DNA from: Chlamydomonas reinhardtii
Taxonomy: Eukaryota; Chlorophyta; Chlorophyceae; Chlamydomonadales; Chlamydomonadaceae
Reading direction: 5' to 3'
Length of the DNA stretch: 64,000 nucleotides
Assembly: GCF_000002595.2 (NCBI RefSeq)
Contig: NC_057015.1
Span: 4,247,955-4,311,954, forward strand
A program made the position numbers and the translations under genes. Each line of letters opens with the position of its first letter. Position 1 is the stretch's first letter. The notes beneath the pieces are model-generated. The model had not been told where the DNA came from and ran no database searches. It worked only from the letters and a program-made list of their open reading frames with translations. This document shows positions 1 to 17,422 of the stretch, piece after piece.

Positions 1-2671
1 TGAGAGCGGCCAGTGGTAGCCGGGAAGGAGGCGGGGGATTGGCGTATTGAGGGAGATTGAGGAGAGCGGCGGTGAGTGGGATGCTACATCAGGACACGTG
101 TGCAGGCAAACCCTGGGAAAGGCGTGGGCAAGGACACGTGCCCATCCTACCCACTGGAATTTACAACCCACCCACGCACCTCCCACAGGTTCTGGGAGCG
201 CAGCCACGCCGCCCGCAGCACCGGCCGCTGCGCCACCGCCACCGCCAGAGCCAGGTACGGCCGCGCCGCGCCCGCGCTCGCGGCCGCGCCCAAATTCTCC
301 GCACCCACGGACCTGCTGCCGCCCTCGGGCGGCGGCGCGGCGCTGACGCAGCGCTTGGCCAGCACCTCCATGAGACACGCCACCACGGCCGCCAGCACTC
401 CCGGGTCCAGCGTCAGCTCCAGCAGCTGCAGCAGGTGGCCCAGCGGCCGCCCCGCGCCGCCCGAGCCCGGCCCCAGCACCGTCGCTGCCCCTAGCCCTGA
501 TGCCAGGTTTGTGCGCTGGTGTGCCTGGTCTGCTGCGGCGTCCTTTTCGGCGGCGGCTGCCAGGCGCAGCAGAGTGGGCGTGAGCACGGCCGCAATGACG
601 TAGTCATCCAACAGCAGCGGCCCCAGCTGCTCCGCCGCCACAGAGCCCAGCAGCAGCCACGAGTCCCAGCCCAGAGCCAGACTGCCGCTTCTCCCAGCTC
701 CCGCGCCTGCGCCTGCTGTTCCTGCCCGATCCCCCACGACATCATGTGCGCCTGGGCTGCGCGCCGGGCCCCCGCCCAGCCCCGCCACCAGTCCCCGGCC
801 CAGCCCGTACACCTCTCCAGAGCCGTCCGCCGCGGGGTCCTTGCCCGGCCCGGTACTACCGCCGGCGCCGCCGCTGGTACCCGCAGCTGTCGCTGCTGCT
901 GTGCCCGGTGCGGGTTCGAAGCGCGGCTGCACGCAGGTGCCCAGCCGCTCCAAGCAGCCCAACAAGTAGGCCGCCGACTCTACGTCACCGGAGCGCGGCG
1001 GTGCCTGCGGCCACAACAAATGCAGCAACGAGGTCGTTATGCCCGAGCTCCCCAAGTGCGCAGTCAACGGGCCCGGACTGCCGTTGCGCGTGAAAGCCGC
1101 GCCGGGGGAAGGCGCCAGGTCTTCGCCACAGCCTACAGCTAGGCCAGACACTCTAAGCACATCAAGCACACCAGCACACGGCGAACGGTGAGCGGCCTAC
1201 GCCGCCCGTGACACCCGCGTCGCACCTGCACCGGCTGGTACCCGGGCACGGGGTACGTGAGCGGCGTGGCGCCGAAGTTGAGCTCGGCGCGCTCCGCGTG
1301 CGACAGCGACACGGCGGGGAAGTAGGCGAGGTGCGGCTGCAGGCTGCGCACGCGCGCAAAGGCCACGCCCATGCTGCGGCCGTTGCGGTAGAAGGTGGCC
1401 TCGCCGCGGTGCAGGTCCAGGCAGCAGCCGATCACGTCACCCGCAGCCCAGGACTGCGGGCGGAAAAGCGTGTAGGTGGTGTCCGGTCATGGCCCGTTCG
1501 GCTATTCGGCGTAGGGAGGGGCTCAAAGTCGAAGGGGCAAGGTTAGGCTTCGTCTGAGGTGGGCGCCAAGTCACACACCAACATCGCCATGCTGTATACT
1601 TACGGCTTTTAACTGTTCGCAACGACCTGACATTATCCCCGCTCCTCGCCCTTCGGCCCCAGCTCCCTCGCCACCACTGTGTACCGCCGCCGCACCTCGC
1701 CGTAGGGGATGCACTCCACGCTCCACTTCTTCACCCGCTTGCCGTCAAAGGCGTAAGAGTCAGGGCAATCGCCCACACCCTGCGCAAGTGCACATGCACC
1801 AAGGCGACCATGATTCCAAGTATGTCTCATGCGCGCTGCCATGCTGCTTCTTCGTTGGCACACCGCCAGATCGAAACCGACACGCAGGGGAGTGTAACAC
1901 GCGTGCGCCGCTGCTACACTTGCCCTCAAGCCCCGCGCCGGCTACCGCGCTGCAAGCCCACACCGCATCCATGCGGTCTTCCCGGCCTACCTCTTCCGAG
2001 GTAAAGCGCGTGTTGATGGTGGCCCACCCAATCTGCATGGCAGGGAGAAGTTGAGCGGTAAACAACACATCAATGGGTGTTGCTCATCCCCACGCCGAGC
2101 CCTTCCTTAAGCAGACATGCAGCGCATGATCCTGTCTGGCATCATGTCAGAACTTGACGCCTGTGCAGTTTGCCATAGCCCGCAAAGCGGTGTGTAGGTC
2201 TGGCCTGATGACGCAAGCCCGGGTGCTGTGTCAGCTCACGCGCCCGCCTTCGCCCACCTGCATAATGCCTGCCGTGCAGACCGTCACCTCGTACTGCCAC
2301 TTGCCCGTGTAGACGCAGGCGTTCGCGCGCACGGAGCTGAAGGAGGAGGTGCTGGACACCGACAGCGAGCTGGAGGAAAAGCTGGAGGAGCTGGCCGTGT
2401 CCGTCTGCCCCGCGACACAGGAAACGCCGACGGTGGCTGGCCCGAGCCTACCCGCCCGCGTGTCCGAGGCTCCAGAAGCTTGCCGTCGCTGAGCGCTGAC
2501 GCGGGCCGAAACCAGCTCGCTGAGGCAGGCACACAAGCCATCTCCCGGCGAAAGGGCTTCACGCTCGTCCGCGCTTAGCTCAAAGACAGCCGTAGCTGCA
2601 GCGATCTCAGCATCTGGTGACGCTTCATCGCCCAAGAGCAACGCGAGACCGCTTTTCTCTTTGACGCCCAT
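1..2671 (-). CDS. KPC1/RKP-type SPRY-domain E3 ubiquitin ligase, N-terminal part (gene runs off left edge)
   Basis: Exons seen on the minus strand: 2671-2258, 2032-1991, 1779-1696, 1453-1226, and a long one from about 1150 to 180 with a GTGCGT donor after LWE. The first four join in phase 0. The start of exon 5 is unresolved because no acceptor there gives phase 0 cleanly; a donor near 1198 could rescue phase. The SPRY domain runs from SVRANACVYTGKWQYEV through IGWATINTRF, GVGDCPDSYAFDGKRVKKW and GDVIGCCLDL to FYRNGRSMGVAF and LNFGATPLTYPVPGYQP, which follows Arabidopsis RKP and animal RNF123/KPC1 almost block by block. Those ligases end in a RING finger and act on CDK inhibitors; the RING would lie beyond the left edge. 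Low-complexity Ser and Gly/Ala inserts (for example SSSSFSSSSLSVSSTSSFSS) are typical of volvocine proteins. Family call is strong; cellular substrate is unknown. Confidence 0.8.
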
Positions 2672-3642
2672 TGTAACTTTGTGCTATGTGGCTCCGTCAA
2701 TAGTTAACAGTGTATAAGCCACACATCAAAGTGAAATACAGTTACAAAAGGGGATGAGAAAAGTCGTAACTAAGTTCCGTCCCATTTCGCGCCACGGCAC
2801 GCCAGTGGCCAATTGCCCAGCACCGGCCTGCACGGCCGCAGCCCCGTGCGCTTCTCCGTGTAATCAGCGCTTGATTTAACCGCACATGCTGTTAGGAAGA
2901 TGGAGCTCAGTCTGGCACTCTGGGGCTGGGTGAGCGTTACATGCTAGGAACACGGACGGTCAAGGCACGCGGCTGCCGGTCTTCCGTGTGCCTCGGCGAG
3001 ATGGGACCGCACACACGTGTGCCTCGGCGAGATGGGGCCGCATACCCCCGGGGTCCGCCATCCCACCCTGAAAGCACAAGTGCGACATGTCATGTTTTAG
3101 GGTTTACAAGAGCAATGCAAGTCCTGCATCCCAGGCGCCCAACACACGCGCGCACTGCGCTGTGTGGGCCAAAGACAAAATTGGGTCTCTCCGCCGGACC
3201 ACACCTTGCTCGAATGTTCATGTTTCCTCCGTTTGCCAGCACCAACTAACACCTCTGCATTTTTATCCTCTCGGACTGCTATATCACTGCAACTCTCTGG
3301 GGTCCGAGCTACGTGCCTACGTGCCTTTCCAACCACCGTCGAGTTCAAGTCTGTGAATCCTCGCCTCCCCAAGCGCCTCCCCTGATCCTCAGGGTACTCG
3401 GCGTGCTCTGCCGCCAAGTGTGCGGCCTACAACCGCCTCCTCCTCCGCCCGTCGCGCCCACAATGGGCCGCATACCGCAAGCTCCACTGCAGGCGGCGGC
3501 CCCACCTCCAAGGCCCCAACACCTTTCCTAGCCCGCATCACCGCTGACTCTCTTCCCAACCCAGCTCGAAGCCTAACAGACAACAGCCTTGCTGCTTCAC
3601 TCCTGCCGCCTCCATGTCCGCTCCCGCTGCTGCAGCAGGCAA
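2672..3642. other. Intergenic: 3' flank of PETs and 5' flank of the SPRY ligase
   Basis: No convincing gene. Both neighbours are on the minus strand, so this holds the PETs 3' UTR (right) and the ligase promoter (left). A short direct duplication, GTGTGCCTCGGCGAGATGGG followed by A/G-CCGCA, occurs at about 2986-3010 and again at about 3018-3042. No clear TATA box was found. Confidence 0.5.
3104..3108 (-). terminator. Candidate TGTAA polyadenylation signal of PETs
   Basis: TTACA on the plus strand reads TGTAA on the minus strand, about 535 nt after the PETs stop. TGTAA is the usual green-algal poly(A) signal. A second TTACA at 2937-2941 is an alternative. Confidence 0.4.
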
Positions 3643-9741
<6,099 letters not shown>

Positions 9742-10159
9742 GGGCCTGCACAAACCAACAGAAAAATTCGATGAGTTGAGAGCAAGTGGATCGCGGGCAG
9801 GTGGCCCAGTCGCAAATTGTTCCTGGCTGAGCAAGTTGCCCTGCGAAAACTCCTGCTAACCTTAACGGTAGCGGTGCGTCCGAGCTCCCGCAGCATTCTT
9901 CTAGAGCTAGGGAAAATGGAACTGTTCAAGCTCCGCGGCCGGACTTGGACTGGGGGGCGCCGGGTGCATGGGGCGCCTGCAAGCACAATCGGGCAACCGG
10001 CTCCGGGGCCACAGAAATAGCTCTCCGATCCAAACCTCCACTAAGTTGTCATACACTTGTTCACATACAGCTCCATACATACGCTCGGCACTAAACACAG
10101 GTCCTCGGACAACCGACCGACAACGATTGCAAATCAATCAGTTCTCCTCCCCCGCAAAA
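9742..10159. promoter_or_regulatory. Divergent intergenic promoter between PETs and the DUF4079 gene
   Basis: These 418 bp separate the start codons of two plastid-protein genes transcribed apart. No TATA box is obvious. The plus-side sequence before 10160 is A/C-rich (CCCCCGCAAAA directly before ATG). Confidence 0.45.
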
Positions 10160-11431
10160 ATGATGCTCGCCCGTGCCAACCCTGTGCGCTCTAGCGCTGC
10201 TGTGCGCAGCACGCGCAAGCTGACGATTACCTGCGTGGCTCGCCCGTCGGGTGCGCGCCCAGTCGTGAAGGCTGAGCAGGCGGAGTCGCCCGCTTCCACC
10301 GCGCTGATGGTCGCCAGCGCTGCCCTGGCTCCCCTGCTGCTGGGCGCTGATGCCGCCCACGCCGCCGACGGCGCCTACGGCCTCCTGGAGGGCCGCACCG
10401 TGGCTCTCATCCACCCGGTATGGGCTGGGCACGGGCGGGGCGGCAGGGCTCGGTGCGGGACTGGAGACGTACGGAATGTATAACGCCAGCGCAGCGTCTT
10501 CCAGGTCCCGGGTGGCATCTGGCGGATGCCAGCGAACGGATGCTGCCGCGCCACGCCATGAATCCCACCGCCTTGCACATGCCCTCAGCCTCATTTCCGG
10601 GCCGCTACTGGCCCCTTGCGCCCCACATCGCCACATCAGCAACCACGCCCTAGCTTTCGAAGTTCCAACACCCATCCCATTTCCCCGCGCCCCTCCCCGC
10701 CCCGTCTCCTGTCCTGCTCCCCCCAGGCCGTGATGGGCTTCCTGTTCTTTGGCACCCTGTACGCCGGCTACCTGGGCTGGCAGTGGAAGCGCACCCGCGA
10801 GCTGGGCGATGAGATCCGCGACCTGAAGAAGGCGCTGCCCGCCGCCGGCCCCGACGGCGTGCGCCCGCCCTCGCCCAACGACTCGGTCATCGCCTCCAAG
10901 GAGAACGTGAGCGGCCATGCACCATGGGTAGCTTACCACTGGCGTGCATCACACCGGTATTACCTACGTTCCGTGCCTGCAAGCCCTCATACTGGCGTGC
11001 AATACTGTTGAGACCGCTCTCTCCTTCCCTGTTCACCACGTGTTAACAGCCTCCCTACTCCGCGTCCCACCTGGCCCTTTGTTCCCCTCCAGGAGCGCAA
11101 GGAGCTGCTCAAGGGCGAGTACCGCGACAAGCACTGGTGGTGGGGCTCGCTGCTGCTGGCCTCCGGCACTGGCATTGCTATTGAGGGCTGCGTGAACACC
11201 TTCATGCGCACCGGCAAGCTCTTCCCCGGCCCCCACCTGTACGCCGGCGCCGCCATCGTGGGCCTGTGGGCCGCCGCCGCCGCGCTGGTGCCCGCTATGC
11301 AGAAGGGCGACCAGAACGCGCGCAACGCGCACATCGCGCTCAACGCCGCCAACGTGGGCCTGTTCCTGTGGCAGGTGCCCACCGGCCTGGAGATCGTGGG
11401 CAAGGTCTTCCAGTTCACCTCGTGGCCGTAA
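10160..11431 (+). CDS. Plastid DUF4079-family membrane protein
   Basis: Three phase-0 exons, 10160-10417, 10727-10906 and 11093-11431, give 258 residues. The start is ATGATGCTCGCC; the first ~65 residues are an Arg/Ser/Ala-rich transit peptide followed by a hydrophobic stretch ending AHAADG, like a thylakoid-transfer or stromal cleavage region. The mature part has LIHPAVMGFLFFGTLYAGYL, a charged loop (WKRTRELGDEIRDLKKAL), GSLLLASGTGIAIEG, and two C-terminal hydrophobic segments (GAAIVGLWAAAAALVPAM; HIALNAANVGLFLWQVPTG). This pattern of four membrane spans with HP..MF..LYAGYLGWQ is typical of the DUF4079 family of cyanobacteria and plastids, whose biochemical role is not established. TGTAA lies 195 nt after the stop. 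Confidence 0.85.
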
Positions 11432-11625
11432 AGGCGCGCGGGCACGTGGACGTGGACGTGTGTGTCTACAATAGTTCGGACGGTTGGATGAAGCTGCAAG
11501 AGGAGGGCTTTGGAGGTAGCAGTGAGAGCAACGGCGCCCAATTGTTTGCGCGTGAGAGAAGTGAGCTTGTGGTATGGGTGCGACAAGTGCATGTATGATG
11601 AGAGGGTTATGAGGTATTACAGGTG

Positions 11626-11630
11626 TGTAA
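11626..11630 (+). terminator. TGTAA polyadenylation signal of the DUF4079 gene
   Basis: TGTAA sits 195 nt downstream of the stop codon, in the normal range for volvocine 3' UTRs. Confidence 0.75.
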
Positions 11631-11639
11631 GCCGCACTT

Positions 11640-12468
11640 GGGCTACTGCGCGCAACTCACGTGACGCGCAGTTTGAGACTGGAATTTTGCTGTCACTAGG
11701 CGTAGGCGGTATCAGGTCGAGCTGAACTATTAGCAGCATTGCCCTCGCTCCCGCCCCCCTGGTATTTCCACAGTGGTGTGAGCTCATGGTTGAATGTGTT
11801 TCGGGTATGATGTGCGGGTGCAATATTCCCGCACAGACCGGCTGAGTGGCTCTGGTACAGTGGTGCACACTGATTGACACTAGAGAGTTGAGAGGCACAA
11901 ATGAGACGTTTGGCACCGCGTGGCCGTGTAGCATGAGTACGCAAGACGCCTCTCGCCCTTCCCGAGCATCCAACGTTTGGGATTTCGTCTCTTGCGCTCA
12001 ACCGCTTCAGATAACCTTGCAATCTGACTGCAGCCGAACTCACTGCGTGGCTGACCTGCTGGATTATCAGTAGATATACGGCAAGGGGAGTTGATATCGC
12101 CCTGATCAGCCCTGTCCCTCCGTGCCCTTGTTGAAAGTCCCTGCCGGCCTGCCGGCAACACACGGCGAATTCAGAGTTGGAATCTCCTGGCCTGGGACTC
12201 TGCACTAGCTGCACTGACTTCTAGTAGGAGAAGAAAGTCCCCTTCGCGTGGCTAGTGTCGATGGCGGGGGAATCACTGGGGCAGGGGTTCCGCGTGCCTC
12301 GGATTACGTGGTGCGATGGACCCCGCGACTGGTAGAAATAACGACCATCGAATGATAATGCTGTTTTGTTATTGCTTAACTGCAACCGTTCCCTGGCCTC
12401 AATTTGCAGCTTTGTGCTTCGTGGACCAAAACCTACCTGGAGACCTCAACACAAAGCACCTCAGAAGA
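11640..12468. other. Intergenic, no recognised content
   Basis: About 830 bp between the DUF4079 poly(A) signal and the microprotein ATG. Open frames here are short and lack homology I recognise. It should include the microprotein promoter. Confidence 0.5.
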
Positions 12469-12847
12469 ATGGAGACCAAAAGTGCAGTCAAGCTTGCGGC
12501 AGCATCATTTGTAGCGGGTGTGGTTGCTGGCTGGATCCTAAATAGAGCGACAAGGAAGGTGAGGACCATCCCTGATGATCATTACAGGGCACGATGTCGT
12601 TGCGAGCTTGCAACCCGCCAGCTGCCATGAGTACATAGCATATCACACCCGAACCGTTTGGGACGATACAACTTGTTCGTGCAACTCCGCAATCAGTGCA
12701 CGCCCTACGTGCGCATACGCCGTCTGAACACCTGACGCCATCTGAGCACTCAACTGACCTGTCCCTGCCCATCTCTTTGCTCATTCCACTTCACAGTATG
12801 TGGACAAGCTGCTTTCACGCATGCAACAGAAGGCGAAGAACCTCTAG
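12469..12847 (+). CDS. 46-residue single-span membrane microprotein, two exons
   Basis: Exon 1 is 12469-12558 (30 codons, donor AAG|GTGAGG) and exon 2 is 12797-12847 (17 codons with the TAG stop, acceptor CACAG). The peptide begins METKSAVKLAAASFVAGVVA, giving one hydrophobic helix (about residues 9-24), then a basic segment NRATRK. Exon 2 adds YVDKLLSRMQQKAKNL, an amphipathic lysine-rich tail. Support comes from canonical splice sites in phase, a sensible protein across the junction, and TGTAA at 12889-12893, only 42 nt after the stop. The layout (short N-terminus, one helix, basic tail) resembles small organellar inner-membrane or tail-anchored subunits, but I do not recognise the family and assign no function. 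An in-frame ATG at 12316 could extend it but looks less natural. Confidence 0.6.
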
Positions 12848-12888
12848 CATCATTGAGAGCGGGCGCGCCCTACACGCTTGAACCACCC

Positions 12889-12893
12889 TGTAA
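12889..12893 (+). terminator. TGTAA polyadenylation signal of the microprotein gene
   Basis: TGTAA 42 nt past the stop. It lies just beyond the stop codon of the convergent prohibitin gene (12922-12924), so the two transcripts probably abut or overlap. Confidence 0.65.
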
Positions 12894-12921
12894 CACTACC
12901 CGTCATCCGCCATAGCTCCGT

Positions 12922-15569
12922 TTACTGGTTGGGGTTAACCTGCAGACAGCACGACACCAGCACGTCAATGGCGGGCCACACTGTAGTGCAACGACACGTG
13001 TCAGCACCAGCACGTACTTGGCCACGCAGCATAGAGACGGCTGCTGCCAGAGGAGACCCGGCCACCAGGACACACTAACTCCAACCCGCCCCGCTGCCGT
13101 AAGCACCCTCCCACTCAGCGCAAGCGCCCCGCCCAGCCGCAGACCCACCTGCATCAGCATGTTGCCGGTGTTGGGCAGGTACACCACGTTGCGGCTCTTG
13201 GACATGGTCTCAGCCACGTCCTTGGCTGCCTGCGAGGGGCCGACAGCACAGAGCAGGGCAGTTCCGAGCGCTTCAAGCTATAATTTAACTGGCAGGAGTG
13301 GGAAAGACGGCTGTGTAGACCATAGGCAGTGACATTTGACCTCATGTGGCCAACTCGGCTCTCCGTAAGGTGCCAGTGCAAGCCCTCTTCTAGATCGCCT
13401 GCCGTCTCCAGGCGAACCGCACCTCGATTTTGCGCAGCTCAATGAGGCCGTAGCCGAACTGCTTGGTGGCGTCTGAGATCAGCTTGGCCGCCTCGCTCTC
13501 ACCCTCCGCCTTGATGATGGCCGCATTGCGCTCCTGCGGGCACACAGCACGGGACACGCGGGAAGAGAGCTGAGCGGGCAAAGGCGAGAATATGCAGCAC
13601 TAGGAGCACTCGGGACAGTTGCAGCTGCCAACGCAAGACTGAATCCCTCGTAATCAGGCATTCGCTGGCCGCCCTTCTGTGGCTTGGGAAAGCCCCGGAT
13701 GCATGCTGCAAGAGCATGACCAAGCGAGTCCACACCTGACAGCGGGGCACCGCACGGGTCGCTTTATGAATGCGGATGTTACAGAGGGGACAGTCCCAGC
13801 ACCCGAAGACGCCGAGCCATCACATGCTATCAGGGCCCAACATGACTCCACCAACCCCGACCCCGCTTTATGCATAGCCTTCAGCCCCGCCTCCTAGAAT
13901 CTGGACCAGCTGCTGCCGCACCTGCTCCGCCTTCATCACCACAAACTTGGCGCGCTCCGCGTCCTGCTCCGCAACCTGCTTCGCCTCGACGGCGCGGGTG
14001 AACTGCAGTGGGGAAGGGAGGGGGCGTACACGAGAGGCAGGAACAAAGTTAGAGAAGATGCCTCACGTGTGCTGCACGCTCCCGCAGCCAGCCATCTCAG
14101 CCTCGCCCATCCAGCTTGTGCTTCAACGCCAAAGTTCACGGCACCCGTGCCCACGCCGACATGCTCCAGATGCTGGGCGACCTTTCCACAGCCCACAGCC
14201 CCGCCCTGGGCCAGCCCTCGCCCCGTGTCCGCCTGCATTACCGTACTCCAACCCCCGACCCACGCCTGTTACAGCTTTTGCACCGCCCGCCCCCGCCCCT
14301 GCCCATACGCCCGCCCCCGCCCGCTGCCGCCCTCCCCCCACGCCCCTGCCCGTACCTCCGTGCCAAAGGACAGGTGCGTGATGGCCACGTCGTCCAGCAC
14401 GATGCCGAAGTCCGCCGCGCGCGCCATCAACGACTCGCGCACCTGCACACGAAGGAGAAGCCGCGCACAGGATGGCATACGAAGTGCGAGCGTCCCGGAG
14501 CGGCAATGGCCGAGTGAGCAACAGCGCGCCATAAGGCATCTAGCTTGCGACCAGGCCAAGTGGTCACCCGGCAGGCCGGCAGATCATGTGGGGATGGTGC
14601 CGGTAACGCGGCTTAACGTGCCACAGGCCTGCAACGCCTTCACGTTGCAGGCCCTACAGCCCTGCTCGTAGATGACCTGGCCAGACCATACGCGCCTGCG
14701 GTAGCCAAGCTGAACCCGCTGCAGATGATTGCTTTCCGACTGCTGTGCTGTTGGCTGACAGCAGTGCAGCCACTGGCAGCCCCAACCCATGGCCCCGGGC
14801 CCACCCTTCTTCCATCCCCAGGTGCACTCACCGACCGAGACACCCTCTCACGCTGCGTGATGAGCTGCTCCGCGTTGTACTGCGCCACCACCGCCTTCAC
14901 CACCTCATTGCCGATGGACGGCAGCACGCGCTCCTCCCAGTCCATGCCCAGGGTCTGTGAGGGGAGACCGAGGGCGTGCAACACCACGTCACCGCAGGCC
15001 CTCCCACAAAAGCGTGCCCCCAGTTGGCTCCAGCCCGATGGGAGCCTCACCTTGAAGATGTGCGGCAGCCGCGGCTCGTCCGGCTTGCTAAGGATTCGCA
15101 GCGACATATTCACCATTTGGAGATCTGCGTACATTGATGCGGCGTGCCCAGACCCGATTAGCACTTGACAACTGCAACGATGTATGCAAGTTGTAAACCC
15201 AGATCGCTTACCCTTGGTACCAGTCACCGAGCTGATGCTGCGCGGCCGCGTGCGGATGTCCATGATGTTTGGCTGCTGGACCCAGGGGACCCGGAAGTGC
15301 GTCCCCTCGCCAACCGGCTCATCCAGAACTCCACGGAAACGGTCGAAAATAATGGCGCGCTCACCGCCATCCACTGCGCGCGAGAAGCGACGGTTCTGGG
15401 CTCAGCGATTCTCGCGACCAAGCTCCGAGACCTCGAGGCTTAAATCAAGCTACGTACCATTGTAGAGGGATGTTTGGAGGATGCTCGCGCCCACTCCTAG
15501 TCCCACAGCATAGCGGATGACCTTATTGAGCACGTTGATTGCGACTGCTGCTGTCTCCGGATTCGCCAT
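12922..15569 (-). CDS. PHB1: Prohibitin, PHB1 type
   Basis: Nine exons in phase give 282 residues: 15569-15458, 15373-15212, 15124-15051, 14954-14832, 14442-14356, 14002-13922, 13533-13423, 13229-13149, 12939-12922. The N-terminal membrane segment ([15 protein letters not shown]) leads into [74 protein letters not shown], then the coiled-coil [28 protein letters not shown] and [12 protein letters not shown]. The tail is [21 protein letters not shown]. This is the PHB1 rather than PHB2 branch ([14 protein letters not shown]). With PHB2 it forms the ring complex of the mitochondrial inner membrane that scaffolds m-AAA protease and cristae. The last exon codes for only five residues plus stop. 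Intron 6 carries a LINE fragment. Confidence 0.93.
13769..13863 (-). mobile_element. 5'-truncated LINE copy (95 bp) inside PHB1 intron 6
   Basis: Nearly identical to the 3' end of the LINE at 17081 (its first ~95 bp on the plus strand). It is flanked by a 9 bp target-site duplication CGCTTTATG at 13760-13768 and 13864-13872. Orientation is the same as PHB1, so its internal TGTAA lies in sense in the intron. Confidence 0.85.
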
Positions 15570-16174
15570 TTTGGCAGAGGACTTGTGAACTGAAGTGTTT
15601 ACAGGAAGGGTTGGATTGGCTGCACACTGAGCGCCCACGCCCTGGCGCTCGGGATCGTGCATGAGGCGATGCCAGACATAATCCCACGCCCACGCAGGCC
15701 CACGCCCACCACGCCCACGCGCCCTTTATGCAAACGCCGCAGCTTGTTCAAGCAGCTGGGCTCGTCCGCGGTTCAAGTCCGTACCAGTTAGCGACACTGC
15801 TTCTGGGGAATCTGGGCCCACTGCATCAACTGCGTCCCCCTGGATATAACTGTGTCCTCATGAACGCACATGTGTGTGTGTGAGGGGACAGGGTTTAGGC
15901 AGGTTGGCGAGGTTCCGTAGGGTGCAGCTGATGCCCATATCCCAAGCAGACGGCAGACAGTGTGCAGTGGCAGAGCAGAAGTGCATGGCTGGTCGAACGC
16001 CGGAGTTACTGTACCGACTGCACAGAGGCAGCAGCAGCAACAGGGGACGGCAATGGAGCTGGTGTGCTGCTGGCGGCGGAGGCCGTGGACGTAGATGCCT
16101 GCATTGCATCGGCTTGTCAAACAGCTGTGATTTCGTGGCTTTCCTTCAATGGTGATACTGCGCTTCGCTCTTTG

Positions 16175-16255
16175 CCCTCCACGGATGCGACATGCCCCAT
16201 GGTGTAGTAGGGCCATCCGTGGCTCTCGCCTACGTGGCGTCCCCACACGTCCAGG
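16175..16255 (+). repeat. Dispersed repeat R2, copy 1
   Basis: Contains CATGCCCCATGGTGTAGTAG, GGCCATCCG and GTGGCGTCCCCACACG. Related copies are at 26795-26870 and 52775-52850, all on the same strand. No ORF. Probably a piece of a larger dispersed element. Confidence 0.7.
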
Positions 16256-16324
16256 CGCCGAGCCCCATCCGCACGGAGCGGCCAGTCGGCCACCATCCCG
16301 TGACGAGACCACCTTGGCCCTAAG

Positions 16325-16520
16325 CGTTTGTGACCCAGGGGGGGGTACGAACAATAGTTCCAGACCCCACCCCGCAAAACCTCCCGACCCCCCCTGACCG
16401 ACGACCGACCGTGCCGTACCGTGCCGTACACCCCCTAAATCCCCTCTGTTTTCTTCCAGGATGGTGCCAAACGACTGCTTTCAGCGAGCTCTATTAACAT
16501 GTAAACACGGAAAGTTCGTC
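16325..16520 (+). repeat. Dispersed repeat R1, copy 1
   Basis: Holds GTTCCAGACCCCACCC, ACCGACGACCGACCGTGCCG, AGGATGGTG.CAAACGA and AACATGTAAACACGG.AAGTTCG. The reverse complement occurs at 37440-37610 with conservation over about 170 bp. No coding potential seen; class unknown. Confidence 0.7.
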
Positions 16521-17067
16521 GGGCGCGTCTTGACCACAGCCATGTTGTCGACATGTTGTGAACATCTTGCAGCCGTTCAGTTGCACCCGTGTAAAGCACG
16601 CTTACGAGTCTTACCTACGCATGGGACATACACGTGAGTTTTCCTCCGGCGCGCAAACACCGGTCCGCGACTTGTGGCACGTTCTGGTTAGGCGAGACAT
16701 GTCGCACCCCAACATCCCAACCCGACATGTGTTGACGGGCGGTAGCCCTTCGTCTTCTGGTGGGCTCCTGACGTTTCCCAGCCGTTATAAGCATCCATTA
16801 CATGCTTTGGGCAACGGTCTGGGCTTGCCCTGCTGTCTTATGAGGCCCAGACGAAAGTTTCCGGCACACCGTGACGAAACCTTGGGGACCCCGGGGACCG
16901 ACGACCGACCCTGAACTTTGGGGGCCCATATCTCCGCAATTACTACCCTGATCAAAATTCTGAAAGCGGATTCTGAACGCTCTCGTCAAGCTCTTTCGAT
17001 TTGAAGGGTGGGGTATGTCTGCGGCATCCTTACCCCCCCCCCCTGTGTGACCACTTGGGGGCAGTTC

Positions 17068-17080
17068 GCGAGGTGTATGG
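17068..17080. repeat. Target-site duplication, left side of LINE
   Basis: GCGAGGTGTATGG, repeated exactly at 23746-23758. Confidence 0.85.
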
Positions 17081-17422
17081 ATGCGGATGTTACAGAGGGG
17101 ACAGTCCCAGCACCCGAAGACGCCGAGCCATCACATGCTATCAGGGCCCAACTTGACTCCACCAACCCCGACTTTGCTGCAAACCCTCCCGCGGGCAAAG
17201 TCCGTGTGACTCCGCGCACAGTGAGTCCTAGCCAAGCCTCAACCCGCCAGAGCCCCACCGCTGTGCCTCAACGCCACAAGCCTAGGCACAGGAGTGCCGG
17301 GAAACGTCTAGGCCACAGGACACACGCACAGCGCACGCACTAACCAGGGCGCAAGCGTCCAGGTACTAGCACGGTCGCCCACACGTGCATCCTTCCCACA
17401 CACAGAGCCACCGCACAACCTC

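Larger units (their letters stand above)
15570..17067. other. Intergenic, repeat-bearing 5' flank of PHB1
   Basis: No gene supported. The PHB1 promoter should lie just above 15569. Beyond it are a CCCACGC-rich stretch (15680-15720) and the two dispersed repeats listed separately (16175-16255 and 16325-16520). A C-tract lies at 17031-17043. Confidence 0.5.

Noticed and set aside
15720-15800. GGTTCAAGTCC at about 15769 looks like a tRNA T-arm/B box
   Set aside because: No A box, anticodon stem or acceptor stem pairing could be found upstream at the right distance.
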